Positions 10,778 to 20,493 of a DNA stretch of 64,000 nt are shown here, piece by piece. The position numbers and the translations under genes were made by a program. The notes beneath the pieces were generated by a model that saw nothing but the letters and a program-made list of their open reading frames with translations, did not search any database and was not told where the DNA came from. The DNA comes from Caloramator sp. E03 (GTDB lineage Bacteria > Bacillota > Clostridia > Clostridiales > Caloramatoraceae). Numbering within the stretch: the first letter of the stretch is position 1; every line of letters starts with the position of its first letter. The stretch covers positions 2,087,501 to 2,151,500 of the forward strand of contig NZ_CP040093.1 in assembly GCF_006016075.1 (NCBI RefSeq), read 5' to 3'.

Positions 10778-11490
10778 GGCTTTTGTCAATAGTTGGGGCG
10801 GGTATTTCATTAGAATGCCTGTCCTTTCTTGTTTGAGAGTGATTTTAGAAAGATAGGTTGGATAGGGGAGAGTGCCCCATAAAAAATTGTAGGACAAAAA
10901 GACCAACGGCAGTTGGTTTTGTAAAATATGGTATTATAATTTACTTTAATTACAGCAATGAAGAATTCTATTTCTAAACCTATCAAAGTTTTTAAAGCCG
11001 AAGACATTTCTTTTAATAACTTTAATTTTGTTATTAAAACCTTCAGTACAAGCATTTGTATATGGTATATCAAAAGAATTTACTATTTCATTAAAATATC
11101 TAATATAAGTATTAGCACATCTTTCAAATTCTTTAAGCCCACTGTTTTGTGCAAGTTTTATCCATTCATTTAATAAAACATGAGCTTCTTTAGAAGAAGA
11201 GGCAGTTTCAGTTATTTTTAAAAGTTTTTCCTTTAATGTGTGAGCAATAGCTAAATCACTATTGTAAGAAAACATAACTTGCAAAGCTAATTTTGAATCT
11301 TCATCAAGCAAGTTAGATCTTTTAAGAATAAGTTTTTTGCTTTTTTTAAAGTATTTTTTTAATTTAACAGATAGCTCTTTTTGTATACGTTTTCTAACAG
11401 CTTCTACAGCCCACATAGCATGCCTAATATAATGAAATTTATTAATAACAATAATGGCATTTTTAAAGTAAGTTTTAGCTAAATCAATAT
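10778..11490 (-). pseudogene. ISL3 type I remnant C, 3' half
   Basis: The left inverted repeat starts at 10778 (TTTTGTCAATAG then TTGGGGCGGG). The minus-strand frame to about 11490 encodes the C-terminal half of the ISL3 transposase, including NACTEGFNNKIKVIKRN and the end NFDRFRNRILHCCN, without internal stops. The N-terminal half has been cut off by the IS3 element starting at 11494. Confidence 0.8.
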
Positions 11491-11566
11491 TGGTGTTAGT
11501 ATAGTTTTGTAGACATATTAACTCGAACAAATTAAAATAAAATTAGAGAGAGGATGTGTCTACAAA

Positions 11567-11839
11567 ATGGTAAGAAATCAAAGGAAATATACCGATGAAT
11601 TTAAAAATACAATAGTAGAGCTATATAATTCAGGAAAAAGTTTAGCAGAGTTAAGCAGCGAATATGGCATTTCAAAGTCTACTATTAACGGTTGGATAAA
11701 AAACTCCAGACCTGTTGTTATTGATGAAGGTAAAGTTGTAATTATGAAAGAGTATAAGGCATTGAAGCAGGAGACGGTCAGGATTAAGGAGAAAAATGAA
11801 ATACTAAAAAAAGCCATGGCCATATTTGCCAAACAGTAG
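11567..11839 (+). CDS. IS3-family OrfA (HTH protein)
   Basis: A 90-aa OrfA with a helix-turn-helix: KYTDEFKNTIVELYNSGKSL then LSSEYGISKSTINGWIK, followed by a leucine-zipper-like end (KEKNEILKKAMAIFAKQ). Intact, but its partner OrfB is broken. The SD is within GAGAGAGGATG. Confidence 0.8.
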   Translation: MVRNQRKYTDEFKNTIVELYNSGKSLAELSSEYGISKSTINGWIKNSRPVVIDEGKVVIMKEYKALKQETVRIKEKNEILKKAMAIFAKQ

Positions 11840-11892
11840 ATTCTATCTTTAAATTCATAGATGATAATAAGGACAAACATGATGTTAAGCTA

Positions 11893-12524
11893 ATGTGTAA
11901 ACTGCTTAAGGTTTCAAGAAGCTCTTATTACAAAAGCCTTAACCAAGTTGAAAGTAAAAGAAGTATTGAGAATAAAAGATTAAAAGAAGAAATTCTTAAA
12001 ATATATAATGATAATAAAAAACGTTATGGAGCTCCTAAAATTTATAAAATACTAATAAGTCATGGAGAATCCATAAGTTTAAAGAGAGTTCAAAGGTTGA
12101 TGAATGATTTAGGTATAAAGTCAATAGTTTGTAAGAAGTACAAGCCCTATTCATCTAAAACCAAGGTTGAAAAAAGGGAAATCATCTTAAAAAGAAATTT
12201 TTCAACAACTACAATCAATGAAAAATGAGTTACAGATATTACATATATCCATACTTTGCGTGATGGATGGTGCTACCTTGCTTCTGTGATGGACCTTCAT
12301 AGTAGAAAAATAATAGGCAATAATAGGTTATGCCTTTGATAAGGTTATGAATAGTGATTTAGCTATTAGAGAATGCTTATGAATGTCAGAAGCCAGGTAA
12401 ACAGGTTATATTACCCAGTGATTTAGGAACATAGTATACAATCTTTAAATTTGCATAATATATATCAGAAATAAAATTTATTCACTCATTCAGTTCCAAG
12501 GGAAATCCCTATGACAATGCCTGG
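11893..12524 (+). pseudogene. IS3-family OrfB remnant
   Basis: Runs as an IS3 integrase domain for 111 aa and then meets TGA at 12226-12228 where the sister copy has TGG (NEKW). Further relics of the rve domain follow (TDITYIHTL, a damaged Asp region) up to the junction at 12524. Several indels are present. Inactive. Confidence 0.8.
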
Positions 12525-12594
12525 TGTTAGTATATTAGTGTAGACACAAAAAGCCGAACGCCTTAAAATATAAAAAGGGAAGGAAGTGTCTACA

Positions 12595-12867
12595 ATGGCA
12601 AAAGGGCAAAAGTATTATACAGAAGAATTTAGAAAGACAATTGTAGAGCTCTATAACTCTGGTAAGAGTTTGGCAGAACTTAACAGCGAATATGGCATAT
12701 CAAAATCAACAATTAATGGATGGATTAAGAAAGCTAAACCAATAACTGTGGATAAAGATACAACTATAACGTCAGTAGAGTATCAAACAATGTTAAAGAA
12801 GATGGCAAGGCTTGAGGAGGAAAATGAAATATTAAAAAAAGCCATGGCCATATTCGCAAAGAAGTAA
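12595..12867 (+). CDS. IS3-family OrfA
   Basis: HTH transposase subunit of about 90 aa (KYYTEEFRKTIVELYNSGKS, then STINGWIKK and a C-terminal leucine zipper). I chose the ATG at 12595 with GGAAGGAAG upstream. OrfB lies in another frame 53 nt downstream, so full OrfAB is probably made by frameshifting in the A-rich end near 12850 (AAAAAAGCC). Confidence 0.85.
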   Translation: MAKGQKYYTEEFRKTIVELYNSGKSLAELNSEYGISKSTINGWIKKAKPITVDKDTTITSVEYQTMLKKMARLEEENEILKKAMAIFAKK

Positions 12868-12920
12868 CCTCTATTTTTGAATTTATCAATGAGCATAAAG
12901 AAGAGCATGATATTAAGCTA

Positions 12921-13739
12921 ATGTGTGAAGTCTTAAAGGTTTCAAGAAGCTCTTTTTATAAGTATCTAAACAAAACCGAAAGCAAAAGAAGCATAGAAAA
13001 CAAGATGTATGAGGAAGAAATACTGAAGATCTATAAAAATAGTAAAGGTCGTTATGGTGCTCCCAAAATACATAAAGTGTTGCGTGAGGAAAGAGGACAT
13101 GCCATAAGCCTTAAGAGAGTCCAAAGGATTATGAAAAAACTAAATATAAAGTCCATAATTATCAAAAAATTCAGACCTCAATTTTCCAAAAGCAAAATAG
13201 AAGCTAAAGAAAACGTTTTAAAAAGAGATTTTTCAACAACTACAATAAATGAAAAATGGGTTACTGATATAACTTATATTTATACACTCAAGGACAGATG
13301 GTGCTATCTTGCTTCAGTTTTGGATCTTCATACAAAGAAAATTATTGGCTATGCTTTTTCAAAGACTATGGATACAGAACTAGCTATAAAAGCCGTAGAA
13401 AATGCCTACATAACTCAAAAACCAAAGAATACTGTTATACTCCACAGTGATTTGGGCTCACAGTATACAAACTCTAAATTTGATGATTATCTTAAAGAGC
13501 ATAATATAGTTCATTCCTTCAGCGGCAAGGGATGCCCCTATGACAATGCTTGTATAGAATCCTTTCATGCTACACTAAAAAAGGAAGAAGTAAACTTAGC
13601 TACATACTATGACTTTGATGCTGCAAGAATAGCTATATTTGAATACATAGAATCCTGGTATAATAGAAAAAGGCTTCATAGCAGTATCGGTTATATGACT
13701 CCTCAACAGCTTGAAGATGCCTTAAGAAAAACTGCATAA
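12921..13739 (+). CDS. IS3-family OrfB integrase
   Basis: The 272-aa protein has an HTH_21 domain (RYGAPKIHKVL) followed by the rve/DDE core: WVTDITYIYT, LHSDLGSQYTN and an E in PYDNACIESFHATLKKE. It ends RLHSSIGYMTPQQLED. This is the full catalytic triad, so it appears active. The same C-terminus is recognisable as a relic at about 26120-26230. Confidence 0.9.
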   Translation: MCEVLKVSRSSFYKYLNKTESKRSIENKMYEEEILKIYKNSKGRYGAPKIHKVLREERGHAISLKRVQRIMKKLNIKSIIIKKFRPQFSKSKIEAKENVLKRDFSTTTINEKWVTDITYIYTLKDRWCYLASVLDLHTKKIIGYAFSKTMDTELAIKAVENAYITQKPKNTVILHSDLGSQYTNSKFDDYLKEHNIVHSFSGKGCPYDNACIESFHATLKKEEVNLATYYDFDAARIAIFEYIESWYNRKRLHSSIGYMTPQQLEDALRKTA

Positions 13740-13808
13740 AAGTTTGAGTTTTTGTGTCTACTATATTGACATAAATCCATAAAGATATTAATAGGATAAA
13801 AGATTAAC

Positions 13809-13890
13809 AAATCCAGTAGAAGGCTTTATAGCTTACTCTACTGGATTTGTTTTATCAAAGGATAAATGGTTAGCAAATACGTAAATTTTT
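13809..13890. repeat. 82-bp repeat with terminator hairpin, copy 1
   Basis: The hairpin arms AAATCCAGTAG (13809-13819) and CTACTGGATTT (13838-13848) are followed by T-rich DNA, then GGATAAATGGTTAGC. The same unit is at 17810-17891. It sits between the convergent IS3 and the YjbQ operon and may terminate both. Confidence 0.7.
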
Positions 13891-13902
13891 TGACGCTTAC
13901 GC

Positions 13903-13933
13903 TTTTGCTTACATTTTATGTGCGAAAGTTGAG
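13903..13933. repeat. solo IS4-type end
   Basis: GCTTACATTTTATGTGCG then AAAGTTGAG is the reverse complement of the left end of the IS4-like relic at 16169. No body is attached. Confidence 0.55.
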
Positions 13934-13984
13934 TTATTAAAATAATCCTCAAAATTAAAATTAATTAAAAAGTTTCATTATAGT

Positions 13985-14506
13985 TTATTCTCCTAATACA
14001 ATGATTTTACATTTACGAGTACGTGATCTTGTACGATCAAAATCTACAAAGTATATATAACCAGTTGTTCCTACTCCTAATTTTCCATTGTCAACTTCAA
14101 ATACCTGACTGGAACCAAGTAATGTTGCTTTTAAATGTGCATCGCAATTTAAAAGGGCAGAGCGATCTCCGTTTGGTAGATAATCTTCTGCATCTGGCCA
14201 TGAAGCAACAGCTTTGTAATGATTTTCACCAGGATAGTTATATTGCCCTTCTGAAACATGGTCTGGAATTATTTTTTGAAGAATATTATTCAAATCGGCT
14301 TGAAGAAATTCATCCCCATTTTCAGTATAATCATGAACAAATTCTTCAAAGAATACAGAACAGGTGGTATGTGGAGAAATAACAACACAAATACCATTTT
14401 TAATTTTACTCTTTTTTATTATTTCTTGTACAAAAGGAGTAATATTAAAAAAAGTTGGAGTACCTCCATGTGAGGTTAAATTAATTTGTTCTTTATAGAT
14501 ATTCAT
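13985..14506 (-). CDS. YjbQ/UPF0047 family protein
   Basis: About 173 aa from ATG at 14506, chosen because GGAGGT lies 7 nt upstream; longer in-frame starts lack an SD. Features: GGTPTFFNITPFVQEI, ISPHTTCSVFFEE (the conserved H-T-T-C) and an end with LGVGTTGYIYFVDFDRTRSR. The family forms trimers; some members were reported to have weak thiamine-phosphate synthase activity, but the physiological role is unsettled. Third gene of an aldolase/TIM-like/YjbQ operon, 91 nt after the TIM-like stop. The link to sugar metabolism is inferred from context only. Confidence 0.85.
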   Translation of the reverse strand: MNIYKEQINLTSHGGTPTFFNITPFVQEIIKKSKIKNGICVVISPHTTCSVFFEEFVHDYTENGDEFLQADLNNILQKIIPDHVSEGQYNYPGENHYKAVASWPDAEDYLPNGDRSALLNCDAHLKATLLGSSQVFEVDNGKLGVGTTGYIYFVDFDRTRSRTRKCKIIVLGE

Positions 14507-14596
14507 ACTATGACCTCCCATTAATATTTTATCTATTACTATTACTGCTTTTAAATTATTTATATCTATCATTAAAATACTCTTAAGTGTAATTTT

Positions 14597-15292
14597 TCAA
14601 TACTTCATATTTTCGTTTGTAGCCTTAACAATTGCTTGTATCATTTCTTCTAGTTTTTTTCCTTTGTCTGGAGCATTGAGTATTCCACTTGTTGCACCGG
14701 AGCCATCAGCACCATTTACTATTACTTTGTAAACATCCTCACCAGTAGTTATCCCTGAAGCCTGCATGACTAAAATATTTTTATCTATTTCTTTTATCTT
14801 AGTGGTAGTTTCAATCATATATTCGGAACTGCTTGTCTTTCCAGTTCCAATTAAAGCAGTTGGTTCACACAATAATATATCAGGACCTAACTTAGCAATA
14901 GCAATGGCTTCTTCAAGGCAATCAGCACAAACAATTGTAATAATATCTAATTCTTTTGCTCTTTTAATAGTTTTAACCAAATTAGTTAATGTAAGAGAGT
15001 GTTCTGCATGATTTAAGAATACTGCCTCAGCTCCTGCTGCTTTTAATGATTCAGGTAAAATATATCCCATTCCACGTCCTGGAACTAATGGATCCATATG
15101 TTGAGCTGTTATTTTAATATATTTTGTATGAGACTTTATATTAGCCAAATCTGTAAAAGGTGCAGTATAGAATATATCTATCCCATACTTTTCAGCAAGC
15201 TTATCTGCAACAAGTGCAAGCTGCAAACTTTCTTCCCCATATAAATATGATTTTGGATTAACTATAAAAAAAGGTGTTCTTATTTTTTTCAT
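14597..15292 (-). CDS. triosephosphate-isomerase-like sugar-phosphate isomerase
   Basis: The 231-aa TIM barrel is shorter than the usual ~250 aa. The catalytic residues are visible: Asn12/Lys14 in IVNPKSY, His in FLNHAEHS (canonical TIM has GHSERR) and Glu in LCEPTALIGTGK. The divergent NHAEHS loop, and the RpiB at 29315, fit sugar-operon paralogues such as EryH, which isomerises erythrulose phosphates in Brucella, rather than the glycolytic enzyme. Starts 9 nt after the aldolase stop, with SD GTGAGGT. Substrate is inferred. Confidence 0.8.
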   Translation of the reverse strand: MKKIRTPFFIVNPKSYLYGEESLQLALVADKLAEKYGIDIFYTAPFTDLANIKSHTKYIKITAQHMDPLVPGRGMGYILPESLKAAGAEAVFLNHAEHSLTLTNLVKTIKRAKELDIITIVCADCLEEAIAIAKLGPDILLCEPTALIGTGKTSSSEYMIETTTKIKEIDKNILVMQASGITTGEDVYKVIVNGADGSGATSGILNAPDKGKKLEEMIQAIVKATNENMKY

Positions 15293-15301
15293 TTTTTTAC
15301 C

Positions 15302-16141
15302 TCACTCTATAAATTTTTTTGTTTGAAATACATCATAATAATGTTCAAGGCATTCTTTCATGCCTTCTATTTGTGCATTTCGCAATTCATAATAATCATT
15401 GTATTTAGTATTTTTTGTTTTATTAAATGCTGCAGTTACCAAATCAGTGTAAATATTTATTTTACTTATTCCTTCAGTAGCACATCTTCTAAGATTATCA
15501 TCTCCTGTTGATGAACCTCCATGAAGTACTAAAGGAGTATCTATTGCATTTCTAATTTCCATTAGCCTTTTGAAATCTATAACTGGTTTTCCTTTGTAAG
15601 TCCCATGAGCTGTTCCTATAGATATTGCTAGAGAATCTACCTCTGTAAGTTCAACAAATTTCTTTGCTTCTTCAACGGTTGTATAAATACTATTACTATT
15701 ATCTTTACTTTTGTAATCCTCTCCACCACCAACATGTCCTATTTCAGCTTCTACAACTACTCCTCTAAGATGAGCATACTCAACAATCTCCCTTGTCTTT
15801 TTTACATTATCTTCAAAGGAATCCATAGAAGCATCTATCATTACGGACTTGAAACCTTCATCTATAGCCCTAATTATTAGTTCTTTAGTTGTACCATGAT
15901 CAAGATGTAATACAGCAGGAATCTTTGCCTTTTCTGCATAATATTTACCTAGATATATTGCCTCATCAAAGGTTAAAAATTTCTTATGAACTTCTGCATA
16001 TGCTAAAATAATTGGCAAATTAAGCTTTTCTGCAACTTCAATATAAGCTTTAATGGAAACTTGATCTACATAATTTGGAGCTGGTATAGCAAAATTTTTT
16101 TTTCTTGTTACCTTATATAATTCTTTTGACGAAACTATCAA
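15302..16141 (-). CDS. class II (zinc) fructose-bisphosphate-type aldolase
   Basis: The 279-aa protein of the FbaA/GatY/KbaY family has zinc and catalytic motifs HLDHGTT, EAEIGHVGGGE, IGTAHGTYKG and LVLHGGSST with the C-terminal KINIYTDL. The start is TTG at 16141, with AAGGAGATG 7 nt upstream. It cleaves or forms ketose (bis)phosphates using dihydroxyacetone phosphate; with the TIM-like isomerase next to it, it probably splits a phosphorylated ketose from the imported polyol. An IS4-like relic end lies only 28 nt upstream, so the native promoter has been displaced. Confidence 0.85.
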   Translation of the reverse strand: MIVSSKELYKVTRKKNFAIPAPNYVDQVSIKAYIEVAEKLNLPIILAYAEVHKKFLTFDEAIYLGKYYAEKAKIPAVLHLDHGTTKELIIRAIDEGFKSVMIDASMDSFEDNVKKTREIVEYAHLRGVVVEAEIGHVGGGEDYKSKDNSNSIYTTVEEAKKFVELTEVDSLAISIGTAHGTYKGKPVIDFKRLMEIRNAIDTPLVLHGGSSTGDDNLRRCATEGISKINIYTDLVTAAFNKTKNTKYNDYYELRNAQIEGMKECLEHYYDVFQTKKFIE

Positions 16142-16168
16142 AATATCATCTCCTTTAAAAATTATATA

Positions 16169-17676
16169 CTCAATTTTGGCACATAAAAATGTAAGCTAAA
16201 GTTTTTTAAATTTAAAATTTTAAAACAAAAATATTCTACAATTTGGTATAATAGAATTACGACAAACAAATACACCATTGAATGGAATATTTTGAATACT
16301 ATTATACAAAATAAAGATGTAAAATTAGATTTACTAATGATTAATTTTTTAAAAATAGTAAGATTGCTTCTATTCTTAATCAGTGTAATTTTTCTAAATA
16401 AAGTGGAGTTCCATGTATTGCAGTTTTTAAATTTATATTATTGCTTGTATTTACAAGTAAAAACATATACCGTACGTTTGAAGCAAATTATAATGTAGAT
16501 TTTTCAAAAGATACGGCGTATAGATTTTTAAACTCTTTAAGATTTAATTGGAAAAAATATTTATTACTTCTATCCTCATCAATTATAAAAAATACTTTGG
16601 CAGTATTGACTTCTCATGATAGAGTAAATGTACTTATTGTAGATGATTCAATGTATAGCAAAAATAGAAGTAAATCAGTTGAACTTCTTGCATAAGTTTT
16701 TGACCTTGTACAAGGAAAATATTTGCAAGGTTTTTTGTCTATTAACTCTTGGATGGTCAGATCGAAACACATTTTTACCAGTTGCTTTTTCCTTGCTTTC
16801 CTCAGAAAAAGAAGAAAACATACTTTACGATGTTAATAAATTTATTGATAAAAGAACTAATGGATATAAACTACGTAAAGAAGCTGTTAGTAAATCCTCT
16901 AATATTATGATTGATATGATTGCTGAAGCTTTATAATATGGGATTCCAGCATCTTATGTTTTATTTGACAGTTGGTTTACTTATCCTAAAACTTTGATAA
17001 AAATACTTAAACTAAAATTGCATACAATATCTATGGTTAAATCAATGTAAAGGATATATTACCGCTACAATGGTAAATGTTACAATATAAATGATTTATA
17101 TGCTTCTTTAAAGAAAAAACGTGGCAAGGCTAAAATATTATCTTCAGTTATTGTGGGTATTGGCTTTGATGAAAACGGTAATAAAGTTAAAGCTAAAATT
17201 GTATTTTTAAGAGATAATAACAGAAGTCATAACTATCTTACTCTTATCTCAACAGATATAACGCTGAATGATGAAGAAATCATAAGAATTTATGTCAAAC
17301 GTTGGGATATTGAGGTTTTCTTTAAAATGAATGAGTCTTTTCTCAAACTTGGCAAAGAATTTCAAAGCTGTTCTTATGATTCTATGGTAGCTCATACATC
17401 AATTGTTTTTACCAAATATATCATGCTTTTAATAGAAAATCGAAACATTAAGGATTTAAGAACTATTGCTGGATTATTTTTTTCAATGCTGTGATGAACT
17501 ACAAAATATTCAATTTTGCGAAGCCTTACGGCCTGTCATAAATATTTTAAAAAATCTATTAAGTGAAAAATTAACTCTTTCAAAGGACATTATTGTCTGA
17601 ATTATAGATAATTTTATTAAGGCTCTGCCTTGTTATATCAAGGAAAAGTTAGTGTTATTGTCCTGCGAAAGTTGAG
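16169..17676 (+). pseudogene. IS4-family element relic with broken transposase
   Basis: Ends CTCAATTTTGGCACAT (16169) and TCCTGCGAAAGTTGAG (17676) are imperfect inverted repeats. Fragments in several frames spell an IS4-type transposase: DTAYRFLNSLRFNWKKY, VNVLIVDDSMYSKNRSK (first Asp), LLTLGWSDRNTFLPVAF, FDSWFT and IYVKRWDIEVFFKMNESFLK (YREK-like region). At least four frameshifts or stops. Inactive. Confidence 0.8.
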
Positions 17677-18169
17677 TATTTAATTTATCTTATGCATGCA
17701 CTCTATAATTTAGATTAAGAAAGATACAGTTATGCTATAAAAATTTCAAAAGAGCTTCTTGAAAAATGAGAGATATAAAATAAAATGCTCATGAAAAAAG
17801 ATTGAAAATAAATCCAGTAGAAGGCTTTATAGCTTTCGCTACTGGATTTATTTTATTTAAAGGATAAATGGTTAGCGAATACGAGATTTTTGAGTCATAT
17901 ATTCTAATTTATAACTTTAGATAGATAGGCAATTTTAAAAATCAAATTACTAATTATGGAAAATATAAAAGCATAGCAATATTTATCCAATCTTAGGGAT
18001 TAAAATTTACGTGATGATAAAATACTGTTGTTAAAATTTGTTATACAACTTTTAGATACTTGTAAACCTTATTTAATGGTACATTTTTTTATACTTTATA
18101 GTATATAAATTGAATTAATTCTTTAGCCAATAGGCTATTTTGATAGTTTATTGCTTCAAAAATAGTTTT
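17677..18169. other. gene-free stretch
   Basis: No supportable gene. It contains the second copy of the terminator-bearing repeat (17810-17891); otherwise AT-rich and featureless. Confidence 0.5.
17810..17891. repeat. 82-bp repeat with terminator hairpin, copy 2
   Basis: Arms AAATCCAGTAG (17810-17820) and CTACTGGATTT (17839-17849), then GGATAAATGGTTAGC; direct repeat of 13809-13890. The pair brackets the aldolase/TIM/YjbQ operon plus the IS4 relic. Confidence 0.7.
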
Positions 18170-18640
18170 AATATAAGGGTTTTTTGATATATTCTAAACA
18201 CTTCTAACATTGCTCTTTTATGGAGTAAGGTTTATAGTCAATAGGTATAGAAGTATACCCTGCTACAAAATCAGAAGTAACAACACAGTGAGACCACACA
18301 TTTTTGTCTTCGGCATGAGAAAAATGATCATTTAAACGCTACATCTTTTTAGTCGCAGGTTTGGGATTTATAATATTATCAATAACTAAAAACCCTACGG
18401 GTTTTGACTTTATATATCTTTCAAGAAACAAGTTTAAATAAGTAATGAGGCTTCTGTTAAGAAATTTATCATCCCATTGAGAATTGCTTAGAAACTTGTA
18501 AATATAGTTTCTATCTTTTGCAGATGAAATACTTTCGTCAATTGAAGAAATTGATTTATTGCCATGTATATTAATTAAGCTCTGAATTAGACAGGATAAA
18601 TGGTTAAATTGTAATTTTAATACACCGTAGCTTACATTAT
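18170..18640 (-). pseudogene. IS701-like transposase relic
   Basis: The minus strand reads SSAKDRNYIYKFLSNSQWDD, then GFLVIDNIINPKPATKK, then HFSHAEDKNVWSHCVV and SIPIDYKPYS, the order expected for IS701/IS4-like DDE proteins. Frames are broken. Positions 18486-18640 are shared with the first arm of the inverted repeat (8633-8764). Confidence 0.65.
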
Positions 18641-20212
18641 TTATATAGTAGATTATTTTATTATTTGGACTTATTATTTATATTGATATATATGACATTG
18701 TCCATATCCCTGAGTCTTATTTTGTGTGATAACTTTATTTAACATGAAACAAGAACACATCTTAATTTCTATTTTTTTGAATTATTGCCAATTGGACTTT
18801 TATTTTTGATACTAAAATTATAGGTTAAACATTTTATCCTGAAGTCTTCTTAATTGAAGAAGCAGTGAATCTTCTCTTAATTCAACCATATCGTAAGTAA
18901 TAATCTCACCTTTCTTTACATCTTTCTTTAAAATAGTGTTCTTATTTACTAATCCAACTGGCAGTGCATTTAACTCTTTAGCTATTTCCGCTCTCTCAAT
19001 TGTTCCATAGACAGTATATCCACCTATTCCATCTAAATTTTGCCCCGCTTTTAAATCCTTTTTAGCAACTGTAATTACTTCAGAAACTAATCCGTTTAAT
19101 GGTGCTATTGTTGCCTGATGATCTAATACTGCCTTAGCTGCTGATAATGGAGTTTCTAAGCTACATAGATGATATGGTCTATATAATATATAGTTTGGAC
19201 CCTTTCCCATGCTTAGGTATTCCATCTCTTTTTTTACTTCAGGAAGTTTGCTTGTTACAATTACAAATACCCCCGGTGCAATTCCGTTAACAAATTCTAC
19301 TACACCATATTTATTAAGCACACCACCCTCTTCTTTTAAACTTAGCTTGCTTGGCAATTCATCTACTTTACCAGCAATACCATGAGCTCCTCTTATATCT
19401 GGAACATAACCTGTTGCATTTGACATAACCGCCAACTCAACCATTGTTTTGCTTCCTTCTTTAAAGGCTGCAAGCATATGAGGACTAACACCTCTTTTTG
19501 TTGCTTCCTCCAATACTGTATCTGGGTTGCAATCAAAATCCAGTTTGTTGTTCTTACCTTTTCCTATTACTCTAACATCAAATCCCATTGCTACCGCAAA
19601 ATCATATAATTCCTTTACAGCTCCTGGTTCATCTCCAGCTGCTCCTGTATATACTACCCCTGCATTATCAGCTAGTTTTTTAAGTAATGGACCTACTACA
19701 GCATCGGTTTCTGCATTTAACATTACAATATGTTTCTTATTCATTATCGTATCAAGAGCGATTTTAGCTCCTACTTCAGTTACACCTGTCGCTTCTATAA
19801 CTACTTGAATAACTTCTGATTTAGTAGCGAAATCACTATTGTCTGTAATAATAAATTTTCCTTTTTTCATCCATTCATCCGCTTGTTCTTGTGTTTTAGG
19901 TATAAGTATCTCTCCTTCACTAATTCCAGCACTGATAAATGCTTGTCTAGCTCTTTCTAAGTTAATATCAACAACTATTGAAGGTTTCATACCACTCATC
20001 AGTATCATCTGACTAACCATACCTCTTCCCATTTGTCCAGCACCAATAATACCAGTGCAAATAAATTTTCCCATTCTTTCTAATTCCTGAAGTTTGTAAT
20101 TTAATCCCAACATAACTCTTCCTCCATTCTTATTTAAAAAATTAATAGTAACAAAATGAAAATATGTACAATACTATATTATTTATTTTTACAAATGTTC
20201 AATATATTTTCA
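18486..20212 (-). repeat. 1727-bp inverted repeat, arm 2
   Basis: Reverse complement of 7038-8764. On its inner side the IS701-like relic continues beyond the repeat, so this arm retains more of the original context. Confidence 0.9.
18818..20113 (-). CDS. SAF-domain NAD(P)-dependent oxidoreductase, copy 2
   Basis: Its 431 residues are identical to copy 1 (7137-8432), and the DNA looked identical over all stretches compared. Rossmann motif GAGQMGRG at residues 24-31, SAF domain at the C-terminus. Transcribed divergently from the SorC-type regulator at 20823, the usual arrangement for a target gene. The polyol-related role is inferred from context. Confidence 0.75.
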   Translation of the reverse strand: MLGLNYKLQELERMGKFICTGIIGAGQMGRGMVSQMILMSGMKPSIVVDINLERARQAFISAGISEGEILIPKTQEQADEWMKKGKFIITDNSDFATKSEVIQVVIEATGVTEVGAKIALDTIMNKKHIVMLNAETDAVVGPLLKKLADNAGVVYTGAAGDEPGAVKELYDFAVAMGFDVRVIGKGKNNKLDFDCNPDTVLEEATKRGVSPHMLAAFKEGSKTMVELAVMSNATGYVPDIRGAHGIAGKVDELPSKLSLKEEGGVLNKYGVVEFVNGIAPGVFVIVTSKLPEVKKEMEYLSMGKGPNYILYRPYHLCSLETPLSAAKAVLDHQATIAPLNGLVSEVITVAKKDLKAGQNLDGIGGYTVYGTIERAEIAKELNALPVGLVNKNTILKKDVKKGEIITYDMVELREDSLLLQLRRLQDKMFNL

Positions 20213-20225
20213 ATTGTTCAAATAG

Positions 20226-20254
20226 ATTATAATGCTATATTTTTCTTATGTCAA
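20226..20254 (-). promoter_or_regulatory. sigma-A promoter of oxidoreductase copy 2
   Basis: On the minus strand TTGACA (20254-20249), 17-nt spacer, TATAAT (20231-20226). Downstream lie two TTGAAC-type half-sites (20192-20221), one of which (around 20216) is altered in the copy 1 leader, so the two copies may respond differently to the regulator. Confidence 0.75.
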
Positions 20255-20493
20255 TACATTTAAAAAAATTTATATTTATTATTTAAAAACTTATAAATGT
20301 AAATGCAACTTTGATTTGTTGCAGATAGAATATTTTTTGAAATTGAAGAAATTGATTTATTGCTTGTACGGATATTAAGTCTTGTATTCAATTGGAAAAA
20401 TAATTCAATCGAGGTTTAGACCAACTATCTATAATTTACATTGTTTATATAGTTATAAATTTTTTATTTGAGCTTAAAATATTTGTATTTGTA

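Larger units (their letters stand above)
11494..12524 (+). mobile_element. IS3-family element copy 1, 3' truncated
   Basis: The left end begins TGTTAGTATAG and TTTTGTAGACA. It is truncated where the second IS3 copy begins at 12525, in the middle of the orfB catalytic region (after PYDNA). Confidence 0.75.
12525..13771 (+). mobile_element. IS3-family element copy 2, intact
   Basis: Ends are TGTTAGTATATTAG with TGTAGACACAAAAA on the left, and the inverse TTTTTGTGTCTACTATATTGACA region ending at 13771. About 1.25 kb with complete orfA and orfB. Inserted into copy 1; no clear 3-bp target duplication. Confidence 0.8.

Noticed and set aside
11494-13771. Tandem IS3 copies as one composite unit with the srl genes as cargo
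   Set aside because: Copy 1 is truncated exactly where copy 2 begins and both point the same way; a simple nested insertion explains it.
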